DNA of 64,000 nt from Mycolicibacterium sp. (GCF_016462545.1 NZ_JAEMTA010000004.1:117389-181388); one strand, 5' to 3'. Numbered from the stretch's first letter, positions 8,798-17,478 are shown. The notes: generated by a model not told the origin, from the letters alone. A program made the numbers and translations.

Positions 8798-9631
8798 GTG
8801 GATTTGTCCTTAGGTGGCCGAACGTATTTGGTCACCGGTGGTGGAAGCGGCATAGGCAGGGGCGTGGCGACCACGCTCGTCGAGGCGGGAGCCAACGTGC
8901 TCATCGTCGGCCGTGACGCCGAGAGGTTGACGGCCGCGGTCAGCGAGATCGACGCTGCCGTGGGCAGCGGGGCCGTCAAACACGTCAGCGCCGACGTCAC
9001 CAACGAGGAGCAGGTCGTCGAAGCCGTCGAGGTCGCGACGGCTTGGACGGGTCGGCTGGACGGGGTGGTGCACTGCGCAGGCGGTACCGAAACGCTCGGG
9101 CCGATCACCCAGGTCGATTCGCATGGGTGGCGCCGCACCGTCGATCTGAACGTGAACGGCACCATGTACGTCCTCAAGCATGCGGCGCGCAACATGGTCC
9201 GGGCCGGCGGCGGTTCCTTCGTCGGCGTCTCGTCGATTGCGGCATCCAACACGCACCGCTGGTTCGGTGCGTACGGTCCGAGCAAGGCTGCGCTGGACCA
9301 TCTTCTGATGCTGGCGGCAGACGAACTGGGCGCATCGTCGGTGCGGGTCAACGGAATTCGGCCTGGCTTGACTCGGACCGAAATGGTCGCGCCCGTTCTG
9401 ACCCTCGAGCCGCTGGCCGAGGACTATCGGATCAATACTCCGCTGCCACGGGTCGGCGAGGTTTCCGACATCGCCAATCTGGCGCTGTTCCTCCTCAGCG
9501 ATGCCGCCAGCTGGATCACCGGCCAGATCATCAACGTAGACGGCGGGCAAGCGCTGCGCCGGGGCCCCGACTACTCGTCGCTGGTCGGGCCAATGTTCGG
9601 CGAGGACGCCCTCCGCGGCGTCGTCGATTGA
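8798..9631 (+). CDS. Short-chain dehydrogenase/reductase
   Basis: 277 residues from GTG 8798, which has GAAGGAG 5 nt upstream; ATG 8777 is an in-frame alternative and the longer frame to 8381 is a shadow of the P450. Rossmann motif VTGGGSGIG, structural CAGG in the NNAG position, catalytic Ser in SSIAAS and YGPSK for Tyr/Lys, and a C-terminal GQIINVDGGQ. It probably oxidises an alcohol or 3-hydroxyacyl-CoA. It sits 38 bp after the P450 and before the mycofactocin-type SDR, in the same operon. Confidence 0.9.
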   Translation: MDLSLGGRTYLVTGGGSGIGRGVATTLVEAGANVLIVGRDAERLTAAVSEIDAAVGSGAVKHVSADVTNEEQVVEAVEVATAWTGRLDGVVHCAGGTETLGPITQVDSHGWRRTVDLNVNGTMYVLKHAARNMVRAGGGSFVGVSSIAASNTHRWFGAYGPSKAALDHLLMLAADELGASSVRVNGIRPGLTRTEMVAPVLTLEPLAEDYRINTPLPRVGEVSDIANLALFLLSDAASWITGQIINVDGGQALRRGPDYSSLVGPMFGEDALRGVVD

Positions 9632-9657
9632 CCAACTCAACGAAGGAGCTCCATCAC

Positions 9658-10512
9658 ATGAACCGCCTCAGTGGCAAGGTCGTCCTCATCACCGGTGCGG
9701 CTCGCGGCCAGGGCCGCAGCCACGCCGTACATCTCGCCGATGAAGGCGCCGACATCATCGCGCTCGACATCTGCGCCGACATCGAGTCCAACGAGTACCC
9801 GCTCGCAACCGAGGCCGACCTCCAGGAGACCACGGAGTTGGTCGAGAAGGCCGGACGCCGCGTCATCTCGGCTCAAGTAGACGTTCGCGACCGCGTCCTA
9901 CTCAAGAAGACCGTCGATGATGCAGTTGCCGAGCTGGGTGGACTCGACGTCATCGTGGCCAACGCGGCGATCTGTCCGCTGGGCCATCACGTTCCCGCAC
10001 AAGGCTTCATCGATGCATTCGACGTCGACTTCGTCGGTGTCGTCAACACCGTCCACGTCGGCCTTCCCTACCTCAAGGCCGGGGGCTCGGTCATCGTCAC
10101 GGGGTCGATCGCCGGTCTCCTACCGCAGACCGGCATCAACGGCCAAGGCCTGCAGGGTCCCGGCGGGGCCGGGTACGGTCTGGCCAAGACGATGGTGAAG
10201 GAGTACACCAAGTCGCTGGCTCTTGCGATGGGCCCACAAAGCATCAGGGTCAACGCAATTCACCCGACCAACGTCGACACCGACATGCTGCACAACGAGC
10301 CGATGTACCGCACGTTCCGGCCCGACCTGCCCAACCCGACCCGCGAAGAAGCAGAGCTGACCTTCCCATTCCTCCAGGCCATGCCAGTTCCCTACGTCGA
10401 TCCTGCGGACATCTCCCACGCGGTCGTGTACCTGGCGTCCGACGAATCCCGTTACGTGACCGGACAGCAACTGTTCGTGGACGCCGGCGCCGGCCTCAAG
10501 ATGGGTCTTTAG
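9658..10512 (+). CDS. Mycofactocin-dependent-type SDR oxidoreductase
   Basis: 284 residues. The NAD site is TGAARGQGRSHA and the catalytic pair is YGLAK. The insert ICADIESNEYPLATEADLQETTELVE and the C-terminal MYRTFRPDLPNPTREEAE segment are hallmarks of the SDR subfamily associated with mycofactocin, in which the nicotinamide is held in the enzyme and re-oxidised by the peptide-derived cofactor. A close paralogue is at 49202-50065. It likely oxidises an alcohol made by the P450. ATG 9658 follows AAGGAG. No mycofactocin biosynthesis genes are in the window. Confidence 0.88.
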   Translation: MNRLSGKVVLITGAARGQGRSHAVHLADEGADIIALDICADIESNEYPLATEADLQETTELVEKAGRRVISAQVDVRDRVLLKKTVDDAVAELGGLDVIVANAAICPLGHHVPAQGFIDAFDVDFVGVVNTVHVGLPYLKAGGSVIVTGSIAGLLPQTGINGQGLQGPGGAGYGLAKTMVKEYTKSLALAMGPQSIRVNAIHPTNVDTDMLHNEPMYRTFRPDLPNPTREEAELTFPFLQAMPVPYVDPADISHAVVYLASDESRYVTGQQLFVDAGAGLKMGL

Positions 10513-10515
10513 ACC

Positions 10516-11649
10516 GTGGGTTATTCCGCCGCGGACGAGTCTTTCACCCATCAGCTGCCCAGGCCCTTCGACGAGGTCCACGACGACGAGGCGTCGTGGT
10601 CGGATCGCTGCTACTTCTTCGCAGGGTCACCCGACGGCACGATGTTGTTGGCCACCGGCTACGGGAACAACCCAAACACGAAGAGCGGCTTGGGTTACGT
10701 CAAGGTCAGCCTCGCCGATGGCCGGCACTGGGAACTGATGGCCGGTAGGCCGGTGAACAGTTCGGATCGAGCCGACCTCAGCGCGGGTCCGATGCGCTGG
10801 ACCTGTGTCGAGCCGCTCAAGCGGTGGAAACTAGAGGTGGCGCCCAACGACTCCGGCATCTCCTGGGAGCTGTACTACGAGCCCAGCGCACCAATGTGGG
10901 AACTTCTGCCTCTGAAAGTCAAGGGCAAGGGCGACAAGCTCATCGCCGACATGTACCACATCAAGGAACCCGGGACGTGGTCCGGTTGGGTCGAGATCGA
11001 CGGGGAACGCATCTCGGTCGACGGGTTCCACGGCGGGCGTGACCGGACCTTCGGGTCACGCGTCTCCGACGAGATCGACTTTTGGCTCTGGCTCGACGCA
11101 GGCTTCGACGACAAGGCAATCGAGGCGTGGGTGTTCGAATCATCCGACGGCACGGTCACGTACGTCGACGGCGGCATCACCCACACCGACGGGACGCTAT
11201 CGAAACGCTTCGTCAAATTCGAGCATGACGTGGAATTCGACGGCGAACTCAAACGACCCGTCCGCGCGACGTTGGTCTTCACCGACGAGGACGGCGCGAC
11301 TTACCGGGTCACCGCGGACTCGCCTCACGAGAACGTCCAGGCGTACTACGGTCTCCCGCTTGCCAAGTGCAACTTCGAGGACCTGGGCGCAGGCGCCTAC
11401 TTCATCCACTACGCATGGGACAGCAACGATCCCGACGAGCTTGCCGAGACCGAGGGCAAGTCGATGGCGCTCGACCAGCTCATGCGCTTCGACTTCGACG
11501 GCGAGACCGGCTGGGGCATCCTCGAGCTGTTGATGGGTGGCGACGGCTATCCCCGATACGGCAACTGGCAGCCGATGGACATGTCGGCGTTCAAGCAAGA
11601 CACCTCGCCCGCGGAGCGACTGCCCGCAGACCACACGGGCAATCAGTGA
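10516..11649 (+). CDS. CrtC/AttH-like (lipocalin-type) protein, possibly DUF7064/DUF7065
   Basis: 377 residues starting with GTG only 3 nt after the SDR stop. The sequence is rich in aromatic and acidic residues and beta strands (FWLWLDAGF, AWVFESSDGTVTYVDGG, YFIHYAWDSNDPD), with HGGRDRTFGSR in the middle. This resembles the two-domain lipocalin-like AttH/hydroxyneurosporene-synthase group that mycobacteria carry in steroid and terpenoid clusters, usually labelled as a domain of unknown function. A hydratase, isomerase or binding role for a hydrophobic substrate is possible but unproven. It is cotranscribed with P450, SDRs and phosphotransferase. Confidence 0.6.
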   Translation: MGYSAADESFTHQLPRPFDEVHDDEASWSDRCYFFAGSPDGTMLLATGYGNNPNTKSGLGYVKVSLADGRHWELMAGRPVNSSDRADLSAGPMRWTCVEPLKRWKLEVAPNDSGISWELYYEPSAPMWELLPLKVKGKGDKLIADMYHIKEPGTWSGWVEIDGERISVDGFHGGRDRTFGSRVSDEIDFWLWLDAGFDDKAIEAWVFESSDGTVTYVDGGITHTDGTLSKRFVKFEHDVEFDGELKRPVRATLVFTDEDGATYRVTADSPHENVQAYYGLPLAKCNFEDLGAGAYFIHYAWDSNDPDELAETEGKSMALDQLMRFDFDGETGWGILELLMGGDGYPRYGNWQPMDMSAFKQDTSPAERLPADHTGNQ

Positions 11650-11676
11650 AACAGTTGATGGCGGAGGGAAGTTCAC

Positions 11677-12777
11677 ATGACACGAACCGATGACGTCGCC
11701 GAACGTTTGAGCGACTGGTTGGGTACGCAAATTCCCGAGGCCGATGAGGTGCGGATCGAGGGTCTCGACCGTGTGCAGTTCGGCCACTCGGCCGAGATGA
11801 TGGTCCTCACCATCGTCACGCAAAGTAAAGGCGACGAGAGCCGGCAGGACGTGGTGTTGCGTCTGCGCCCGCCGCCGCCCGCGCTACTGGAGCCCTACGA
11901 CCTCAAGCGGCAGTTCGACGTCCTGCGGGCGTTGGAGCACACGCCGGTGCGGGTGCCGCGCGCGTTGTGGCTCGAGGATTCAGGTGAAGTGCTGGGTCGC
12001 CCCTTCTTCGTGATGGAACGCGTCGGCGGCGACGTCTACGAGATGGAGACGCCGGACGGACCGAGTGGCTCCCCGGAATGCATCCGGAGCATGTGCACGG
12101 GGATGGCCGAGCAGCTCGCCGCGGTTCACTCGGTGGATCTGACGTCTGTGGACCTGAGTTTCCTCGGTGACGGACGAGACCACCTGGATCGCGAGATCGA
12201 CCACTGGGCCGATGAAATGCACCGGGTCCAGCGCGGCACCCTCCCGGCGCTGGAGCGACTCCTGCTTGCCCTGCGAGAGACTAGACCGGCGCCCTATCCA
12301 AAGGTCACGTTGGTCCATGGCGACGCAAAGCCCGGTAATTTCGCCTTCCTGGGTGCGGACGTTAGTGCCCTATTCGACTGGGAGATGACCACATTGGGCG
12401 ATCCGCTCAGCGACATCGGCTGGATGGAACTGCTCTGGATGCAGCCCGTAGGCATCACGAGCCATCCGGCGGCGTTGAGTATCGATGAGTTCCTGGAACG
12501 CTATGAAGCGGCCAGTGGCATCACCGTAACGAATCGGAACTGGTACCGCGCTCTGAACGCCTTCAAGATGGCGGTGATCTGCCTCATCGGCGCGATGCTG
12601 TTCGACGGCGGCGATTCCGATGACCTGAAGTTGGTGGTGGCTGCGGGCGCCGTACCGATCCTCCCGCTGCTGGGGCTGGCCGACCTCGGCGTCGACGGCC
12701 AATTCGACACGGGTCCGGTCGAGATCCGCGAGGAGCGCATTCGCGAGGTGGAGTCACGGGTTTCGGCGACGCACTGA
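11677..12777 (+). CDS. APH-fold phosphotransferase (ACAD10-like kinase)
   Basis: 366 residues. The catalytic loop VHGDAKPGNFAF (around residue 210) and the metal-binding LFDWEMTTLGDPLSDIGW are classic for the phosphotransferase family (PF01636-type) that includes the kinase domain of ACAD10/11. In ACAD11-type chemistry a hydroxyacyl-CoA is phosphorylated so that dehydration or beta-oxidation can proceed, which would suit this island. The acceptor is not shown by the sequence. It is the last gene of the plus operon from 7545 and the second family member in the window (see 4538-5707). Confidence 0.82.
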   Translation: MTRTDDVAERLSDWLGTQIPEADEVRIEGLDRVQFGHSAEMMVLTIVTQSKGDESRQDVVLRLRPPPPALLEPYDLKRQFDVLRALEHTPVRVPRALWLEDSGEVLGRPFFVMERVGGDVYEMETPDGPSGSPECIRSMCTGMAEQLAAVHSVDLTSVDLSFLGDGRDHLDREIDHWADEMHRVQRGTLPALERLLLALRETRPAPYPKVTLVHGDAKPGNFAFLGADVSALFDWEMTTLGDPLSDIGWMELLWMQPVGITSHPAALSIDEFLERYEAASGITVTNRNWYRALNAFKMAVICLIGAMLFDGGDSDDLKLVVAAGAVPILPLLGLADLGVDGQFDTGPVEIREERIREVESRVSATH

Positions 12778-12806
12778 CGGCGCATCGGCTTACGGCCGTC
12801 TGGAAC

Positions 12807-13403
12807 TCACGTCGACTTGGCGGACTGCTGGTCGGTGACGACCTTGGGCGTGGGGCGACGTGTCCGGGCCGCGTGCCGAAGCTGGTTCAGGAATTCGTCT
12901 GCGTCGTCACCTCGAACTAGGTAGTGCGAAATGGCAACGCGGACAACGGTTGCCGCTGCCTGAGCCCCATCAGGTCCGGGTAGCAGGCGTTCGAGTCCCG
13001 CGCGCATGCTGGGGATGACGTTCGCCAGCCGGTCGATGACCAGCGCCGGCTCGATGTCGACCATGCGCAGGCCCGGGTAGGACTGCTGACCCTGCGCAAT
13101 GACGCGCAACGCCGCGTCCAGCCGTTCCTCGGGTGGCAGCCCCGCGGTAGCTTCGGCGACGGCGCGCTCGTAGAGCGACCTCTCCCATGCAACGTATGCG
13201 TCGAGAAGAAGCTTCTTGGTGGGAAACCAGCGGTAGAGCGTGGGCCGTGAGACCTCTGCTTCGAGTGCGACCGCCGTCAGGCTGAGTTTCGTCATGCCGT
13301 GTCGGCCCATGACTTCCGCGGTCGCAGCAAGTATCCGCAGACGCGTCGAGTTGTCGTGGGGGGCGTGTTGAAGCCCCCACGGTTGGGAGGCGAGTTGCGG
13401 CAT
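12807..13403 (-). CDS. TetR-family transcriptional regulator (paralogue of the one at 3965)
   Basis: 198 residues. The HTH is [16 protein letters not shown]...[21 protein letters not shown] (about 20-65). The ligand domain includes QQSYPGLRMVDIEPALVIDRL and VRGDDADEFLNQLRHAAR, nearly the same blocks as in 3965-4531. Its start lies only 10 bp from an island regulatory element (13413-13441), so a TetR bound there would block its own transcription and the divergent ferredoxin gene. That makes it a strong candidate for the regulator of the whole island. ATG 13403 is the first start; a later one is possible. Confidence 0.9.
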   Translation of the reverse strand: MPQLASQPWGLQHAPHDNSTRLRILAATAEVMGRHGMTKLSLTAVALEAEVSRPTLYRWFPTKKLLLDAYVAWERSLYERAVAEATAGLPPEERLDAALRVIAQGQQSYPGLRMVDIEPALVIDRLANVIPSMRAGLERLLPGPDGAQAAATVVRVAISHYLVRGDDADEFLNQLRHAARTRRPTPKVVTDQQSAKST

Positions 13404-13412
13404 CCTGCTAGC

Positions 13413-13441
13413 TTTACAAATTTACCTCGAAGTGTCACGCT
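13413..13441 (+). promoter_or_regulatory. Island regulatory element TTTACA-N14-TGTCACGCT
   Basis: TTTACA at 13413-13418 and TGTCAC at 13433-13438, then GCT. It lies between the divergent TetR (start 13403) and ferredoxin (start 13510) genes, oriented toward the ferredoxin. This is the copy most likely to give autoregulation of the TetR. Confidence 0.78.
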
Positions 13442-13509
13442 GAAAAGAAGTGATGTTGGCTACCCTGCAACACCGGGGCGCCGCCGCCAACCGTCAGACT
13501 GGAGTCAAC

Positions 13510-13701
13510 ATGCGGGTCGAGGTCGATGTCGACAAGTGCACCGGACATGGCATCTGCGAGTCGATCGCCGATGACGTCTTCGAACTCGAGGATGACGGCA
13601 GTCTGACGATCCACGAGGCGGAACGGCCTGAGTCAGACCGTGCTCGCCTCCAGCAGGCGGTGACGCAGTGTCCGGCTGCCGCCTTGCGTTTGGTGGACTG
13701 A
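13510..13701 (+). CDS. 3Fe-4S-type ferredoxin of P450 systems
   Basis: 63 residues from ATG 13510, preceded by GGAG; the longer frame from 13450 is less likely. The cluster-binding pattern is CTGHGIC near the N-terminus and CP in TQCPAAALRL near the C-terminus, with His replacing the second Cys of a four-cysteine motif. This is the usual actinobacterial P450-partner ferredoxin with a [3Fe-4S] cluster. It would pass electrons from the reductase at 54245 to the P450s at 7545 and 16263. A second ferredoxin with Asn at the variable position lies at 44381. Confidence 0.9.
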   Translation: MRVEVDVDKCTGHGICESIADDVFELEDDGSLTIHEAERPESDRARLQQAVTQCPAAALRLVD

Positions 13702-13739
13702 GCAATCTCCGGCTGCGGGCGGCGGGCTTCGCAGATGTT

Positions 13740-14546
13740 CTAGCGAGGCCGCACCAGAACTGACTGCTGGATGCCGCCGATTGCCCCCTGCTCATCGAAG
13801 AGCGTTCCGAAAGTCGTTGCTATACCGTCGGGTCCGTAGTCGGTCTCCGCGCGGATGCCGATCCAGTCGCCCAGGGGTATCCGGTGCACGTGCACCACGA
13901 GATCGGTGTTGAGGAACGTCCACTTCGTGATGTCCAGTTTCGTCCCAATTCCGTTCGCGTCGTCGGCGACGGTGAAGAGCCGCTCCAACGGCGACAGGGT
14001 CTCACCCGCGACCAGTGCGACCATGGGCTTGATCCACGATTCCCCCGGGCCCGCGTTGCGCGGTTGGGTCAACCAGCGCCAGTCCACACTGTGTACGTAA
14101 TTGAGGTCCCAGTCCTTGGCCAGGTCGTGACTGACGGCTGCCGAGACGGGGCGCAACGGTGTCGCGCACGCAGAGGACACGGCAATCGTGTCCAGGGTCT
14201 TCAGGCGCCACCCGCTTGCGCGGGCCACCGGACGAGGTTGACCGTCCGGCCCCAGCGCCAGCATCTCGGCGCTGACCAGTTCGATCTGCTTGCCCGGACG
14301 GACGACCTGGGACGTGACCCACAGGCCACCGACTGCCGGTACAGGACCCAACAGGTCCACGACCACCCGGCTCAGACGAGTGTCGTCCCGCTGCGCGCAC
14401 CGCTCCAGCGCGCGAACCAGGAGAGCCGACGGAGGCGCTCCGTGCTGGAGCAGGGGTGACCACGTGCTGCGGACCAAATCCGTTGCGGTGAAATGCTCGC
14501 CGAGCGGATGGCTTCCGTCGATCAGTTCGTAGTAGGCGTCGGGCAC
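13740..14546 (-). CDS. Acyl-CoA thioesterase-like protein (double hot-dog)
   Basis: 268 residues. The N-terminal block HFTATDLVRSTWSPLLQHGAPPSALLVRALERCA and the C-terminal WTFLNTDLVVHVHRIPLGDWIGIRAETDYGPDGIATTFGTLFDEQG are typical of the thioesterase-like superfamily (4HBT_3, TesB relatives), with two hot-dog repeats. It would hydrolyse an acyl-CoA of the pathway and free CoA. It forms a minus pair with the SMP-30 protein at 14587 (40 bp apart) and converges with the ferredoxin gene. Confidence 0.8.
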   Translation of the reverse strand: MPDAYYELIDGSHPLGEHFTATDLVRSTWSPLLQHGAPPSALLVRALERCAQRDDTRLSRVVVDLLGPVPAVGGLWVTSQVVRPGKQIELVSAEMLALGPDGQPRPVARASGWRLKTLDTIAVSSACATPLRPVSAAVSHDLAKDWDLNYVHSVDWRWLTQPRNAGPGESWIKPMVALVAGETLSPLERLFTVADDANGIGTKLDITKWTFLNTDLVVHVHRIPLGDWIGIRAETDYGPDGIATTFGTLFDEQGAIGGIQQSVLVRPR

Positions 14547-14586
14547 GGGAGAACCTCCATGGGTCGTGGTGAGTGTTGAAGATGGG

Positions 14587-15405
14587 TCAGGGCAAGCCGG
14601 CGCCCGGCGTGGCCACCGTCACGGCATCGACCCGGGAGAGTTTGGTGCCGATCAGCCGCTCCGGGTAGGCCTCGGTGCTGGACAGCAGGAACAGCGTCCG
14701 ACGATCCGGCCCGCCCAGCGTGCACGCGATCGCTATCCGGTCGACCATGTCGATGCGGTCGGTCACCTCGCCGCCCGGCACGATCCGTTGGAACTGGTGG
14801 GCCAACGTCATCGACGCCCACACGCCACCGTCGGCATCGAGGGTGATGCCGTCGGGTGGTCCTTCGAGGCCGTCGGCGAACACTCGACGGTCGATGAGAC
14901 CACCGCCGTCGTCGACCGTGAAGGCCGTGAGTCGCCGCCCCGTCGACTCGGCGACGATGAGTGTCGACCCGTCGGCAGTGATCACCATCCCGTTGGGGAA
15001 GTCCAGACCGTCGGCCACCACGCTCGTGCCGCCGTCGGGATCGACGCGCACGATCACGCCGTCCTCTCGCGCCTGAGACCCGACATAGGCACGTCCGGCG
15101 TGATCGACCACCAGGTCGCCAAGGTTCGCCGGCGCGACGTCGGCCAGATCGGCGATGACGCCGAGGGCTGCGCCATCGTGTCGCAACAGTTGACGGGCCT
15201 CGGTCGAGACGATCAGCAGTGCGCCGTCGGGCGCAAACCCCAACCCGGAAGGCGCATGGCCCGTCAGCGGCAGCGTCGTCGTCTCACCGGCCATGGTCAC
15301 GGTGTGCACCGCTTCGCCGAGCATGTCGGAGAACCACAGCCGCCCGTCGAACCAGCGGGGTCCCTCCCCGAAGCAAAAACCTGTGGTCAATGGTCGCGGA
15401 GTCAC
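14587..15405 (-). CDS. SMP-30/gluconolactonase family hydrolase
   Basis: 272 residues forming a six-bladed propeller. Visible repeats are GFCFGEGPRWFDGRLWFSD, GHAPSGLGFAPDGALLIVS, GRAYVGSQ, DFPNGMVITADGSTLIVAES and EGPPDGITLDADGGVWAS. The metal ligands expected for this family (Glu in the first blade, Asn in FPNG, Asp in GPPDGI) are present. It is likely a lactonase; in this island it could open a lactone produced by the Baeyer-Villiger monooxygenase, which is inference. It is divergent from the 15.5-25.2 kb operon with a regulatory element between them. Confidence 0.82.
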   Translation of the reverse strand: MTPRPLTTGFCFGEGPRWFDGRLWFSDMLGEAVHTVTMAGETTTLPLTGHAPSGLGFAPDGALLIVSTEARQLLRHDGAALGVIADLADVAPANLGDLVVDHAGRAYVGSQAREDGVIVRVDPDGGTSVVADGLDFPNGMVITADGSTLIVAESTGRRLTAFTVDDGGGLIDRRVFADGLEGPPDGITLDADGGVWASMTLAHQFQRIVPGGEVTDRIDMVDRIAIACTLGGPDRRTLFLLSSTEAYPERLIGTKLSRVDAVTVATPGAGLP

Positions 15406-15437
15406 CTGTTCGCGGGCCGATGGATTAGATTCCCACC

Positions 15438-15466
15438 TTTACAAAACACGGGACAAGTGTCACGCT
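15438..15466 (+). promoter_or_regulatory. Island regulatory element TTTACA-N14-TGTCACGCT
   Basis: TTTACA at 15438-15443 and TGTCAC at 15458-15463, then GCT. It is in the divergent region between the SMP-30 gene (start 15405, minus) and the ten-gene plus operon, oriented toward the latter. Confidence 0.78.
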
Positions 15467-15528
15467 CGCTAGGTGTCACTGTCAACCGCCCGCTGCTGCG
15501 TGCGATCGTCGCGGGTGGAGCACCGACG

Positions 15529-16263
15529 GTGACGATGAAGAAGTATCACGGCCACACCCTGCTCTACCTGCACGAGACCATCGACCTGGGATCCGGAGTC
15601 AGTGAGCCGTTCACCGAGGCGTTCGAGACGCTCTATCGCCCCATGATGGATCAACTCGGCGCACGACTCTTCGCGATCTGGGAATCCACCCCGTTCAACG
15701 GCCACTGGCCCCAGGTCACCATCGTCTGGGAGATCGACGCATTCAGCGACTACGCCCGGATAGGAACGGCGCAGAGCCGAGGCGGCAGCCACGCGTCGGT
15801 GGCCGCGCAATGGCGGGCGTACTTGGCCGAGACCGGTGCCTCCGGCGAGGGCAGGGTCATGTATGCCGGCCGCAGCAACAGGCCGCTCGCGGAACTACGT
15901 GACGCGAAATTCGATGCGGGGCTGGTCATCCAAGAGATCATGCAGACCAAACCGGGCCGCCAGGACGATTACATTCGCGAGCTGGAACGCCTGTATGTGC
16001 CGTGGTCGGAACGAACGGGCAAGAAGTGGCTCGGATCGTTCATCACGACGTTCAGATTCAACGAGGTCATCCACTACTGGGCGCTGGACGGCGGCTGGGA
16101 CTGTTTCGCCGAGCACTACCCGTCGTGGAAGGAAACCCCGCCCGCCGAGATCGTCACCTGGATGAGCGTCGCGCCAGCACTGCGAGACGGCTGGGAGGAT
16201 TCGATTCTGCAGGCGCTCCCGCCGTCACCATTACAGCGAACATCAGAATGGAAAGCCCTGTGA
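15529..16263 (+). CDS. Conserved hypothetical protein, dimeric alpha/beta barrel (NIPSNAP)-like
   Basis: About 244 residues. The frame is open far upstream, but only the part after the regulatory element is plausible; GTG 15529 lies 9 nt after GGAG and ATG 15535 is an alternative. Two halves share a pattern of aromatic strands and helices (YLHETIDLGSG...FEALYRPMMDQLGARLFAIWE; VIQEIMQTKPGRQDDYIRELERLYVPWSERTGKKWLGSF), as in NIPSNAP or ABM-type ferredoxin-like folds. The function is unknown. It is first in an operon and overlaps the next P450 gene by one base (TGATG), so a role tied to that P450 reaction is likely. Confidence 0.65.
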   Translation: MTMKKYHGHTLLYLHETIDLGSGVSEPFTEAFETLYRPMMDQLGARLFAIWESTPFNGHWPQVTIVWEIDAFSDYARIGTAQSRGGSHASVAAQWRAYLAETGASGEGRVMYAGRSNRPLAELRDAKFDAGLVIQEIMQTKPGRQDDYIRELERLYVPWSERTGKKWLGSFITTFRFNEVIHYWALDGGWDCFAEHYPSWKETPPAEIVTWMSVAPALRDGWEDSILQALPPSPLQRTSEWKAL

Positions 16264-17477
16264 TGCAGACCTTTTCGTATGACCCATTCGACCCCGCGGT
16301 GATGGCCAACCCGCTTCCGTACTATCGCGTTCTGCGCGATGAGCACCCGCTGTACTACATGGAGGAGTGGGACACCTTCGTGCTGTCCCGGTTCTCCGAC
16401 ATCTGGAATGTGCTCGAAATCAATGACGGAACCTTCGTCGCATCGGAGGGAACCCTTCCGGCCGCAGCGGTCCTGGCGCAGCACAACGAGGGGCCGGTGC
16501 CGGATCCCCCCCTGCATCCGATGCCATTTCACGCCCAGTTCGACGCTCCGATCTACGACGGTGTGCGCCGGTCGCATTCAGGGCCGTTGCGGCCGAAGTC
16601 GGTTGCGAAGCTCGAGGCGCGCATCCGTGGACTCGCCAACGAGCGGCTCGATGACTTGTTGCCGCGCGGCACCTTTGACCTGACGCAGGACTACGGCGGA
16701 ATCGTGGCGGCGTCGATAGTGTGCGAACTGGTGGGTCTGCCCACCGACCTCGCGGCCGACGTGCTCGCCACCGTCAACGCCGGTAGCCTCGCCCAACCGG
16801 GGAGTGGCGTCAACACCGCCAACGCCCGACCCGGCTACCTCGAATATCTCATCCCCATCGTGCAGAAGCGACGCGCCAGCGCAGCCGACGGCGAGCTGCC
16901 CATCGTCGACGGACTGATCGGCTATCGGTTGCCCGACGGTTCGCAGTTCACCGACGCCGAGGCCGCCGTCCAGATGTTGGGGGTCTTCATCGGCGGCACC
17001 GAGACCGTGCCGAAGATCGTCGCGCACGGGCTCTGGGAGCTCGGCCGCCGACCCGACCAGTTGGCCGCCGTTCGAGCCGATCTGGACGCCAACGTCTTTC
17101 GCGCCCGCGAGGAGATGATCCGCTACTGTGCCCCGGCTCAGTGGTTCGCCCGCACCGCCCGCCGACCGTTCACGATTCACGGTACGACGATCGAACCGGG
17201 ACAGCGCATCATCACCTTGATCGGATCGGCCAACCGCGACGACCGCGAGTACCCCGACGCTGAGGCCTTCCGTTGGGATCGGCCCATCGAACGCCTACTG
17301 GCCTTCGGCCGGGGTCAGCACTTCTGCCTCGGTGTGCACCTGGCCCGTCTCGAGATCGCCATCATGGTGCAGGAGTGGCTGAAACGGGTGCCGGAGTACC
17401 GGATCGACGCCGATGCCGCGTCGCGTCCGCCGTCGAGCTTCCAATGGGGCTGGAACAACATCCCCGTGGAGGTCTGA
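16263..17477 (+). CDS. Cytochrome P450
   Basis: 404 residues from ATG 16263 (an in-frame ATG at 16248 is possible). The heme loop is FGRGQHFCLGVHLARLE, the I-helix has GVFIGGTETVPK in place of the usual AGxET, and the ExxR region is REEMIRYCAP. The I-helix and K-helix differ clearly from the CYP142-like enzyme at 7545, so it serves another step or site. The subfamily was not assigned. It is followed immediately by an alcohol dehydrogenase, suggesting hydroxylation then oxidation to ketone or aldehyde. Confidence 0.92.
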   Translation: MQTFSYDPFDPAVMANPLPYYRVLRDEHPLYYMEEWDTFVLSRFSDIWNVLEINDGTFVASEGTLPAAAVLAQHNEGPVPDPPLHPMPFHAQFDAPIYDGVRRSHSGPLRPKSVAKLEARIRGLANERLDDLLPRGTFDLTQDYGGIVAASIVCELVGLPTDLAADVLATVNAGSLAQPGSGVNTANARPGYLEYLIPIVQKRRASAADGELPIVDGLIGYRLPDGSQFTDAEAAVQMLGVFIGGTETVPKIVAHGLWELGRRPDQLAAVRADLDANVFRAREEMIRYCAPAQWFARTARRPFTIHGTTIEPGQRIITLIGSANRDDREYPDAEAFRWDRPIERLLAFGRGQHFCLGVHLARLEIAIMVQEWLKRVPEYRIDADAASRPPSSFQWGWNNIPVEV

Positions 17478-17478
17478 C

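Noticed and set aside
15473..15481. Second TGTCAC copy just after the element at 15438
   Set aside because: The GGTGTCACTG sequence lacks a TTTACA half 14 bases upstream, so it is not a second site.
14566..15528. Long open frame upstream of the hypothetical protein at 15529
   Set aside because: It lies antisense to the clear SMP-30 gene and crosses the regulatory element; only the part after 15529 has protein-like composition.
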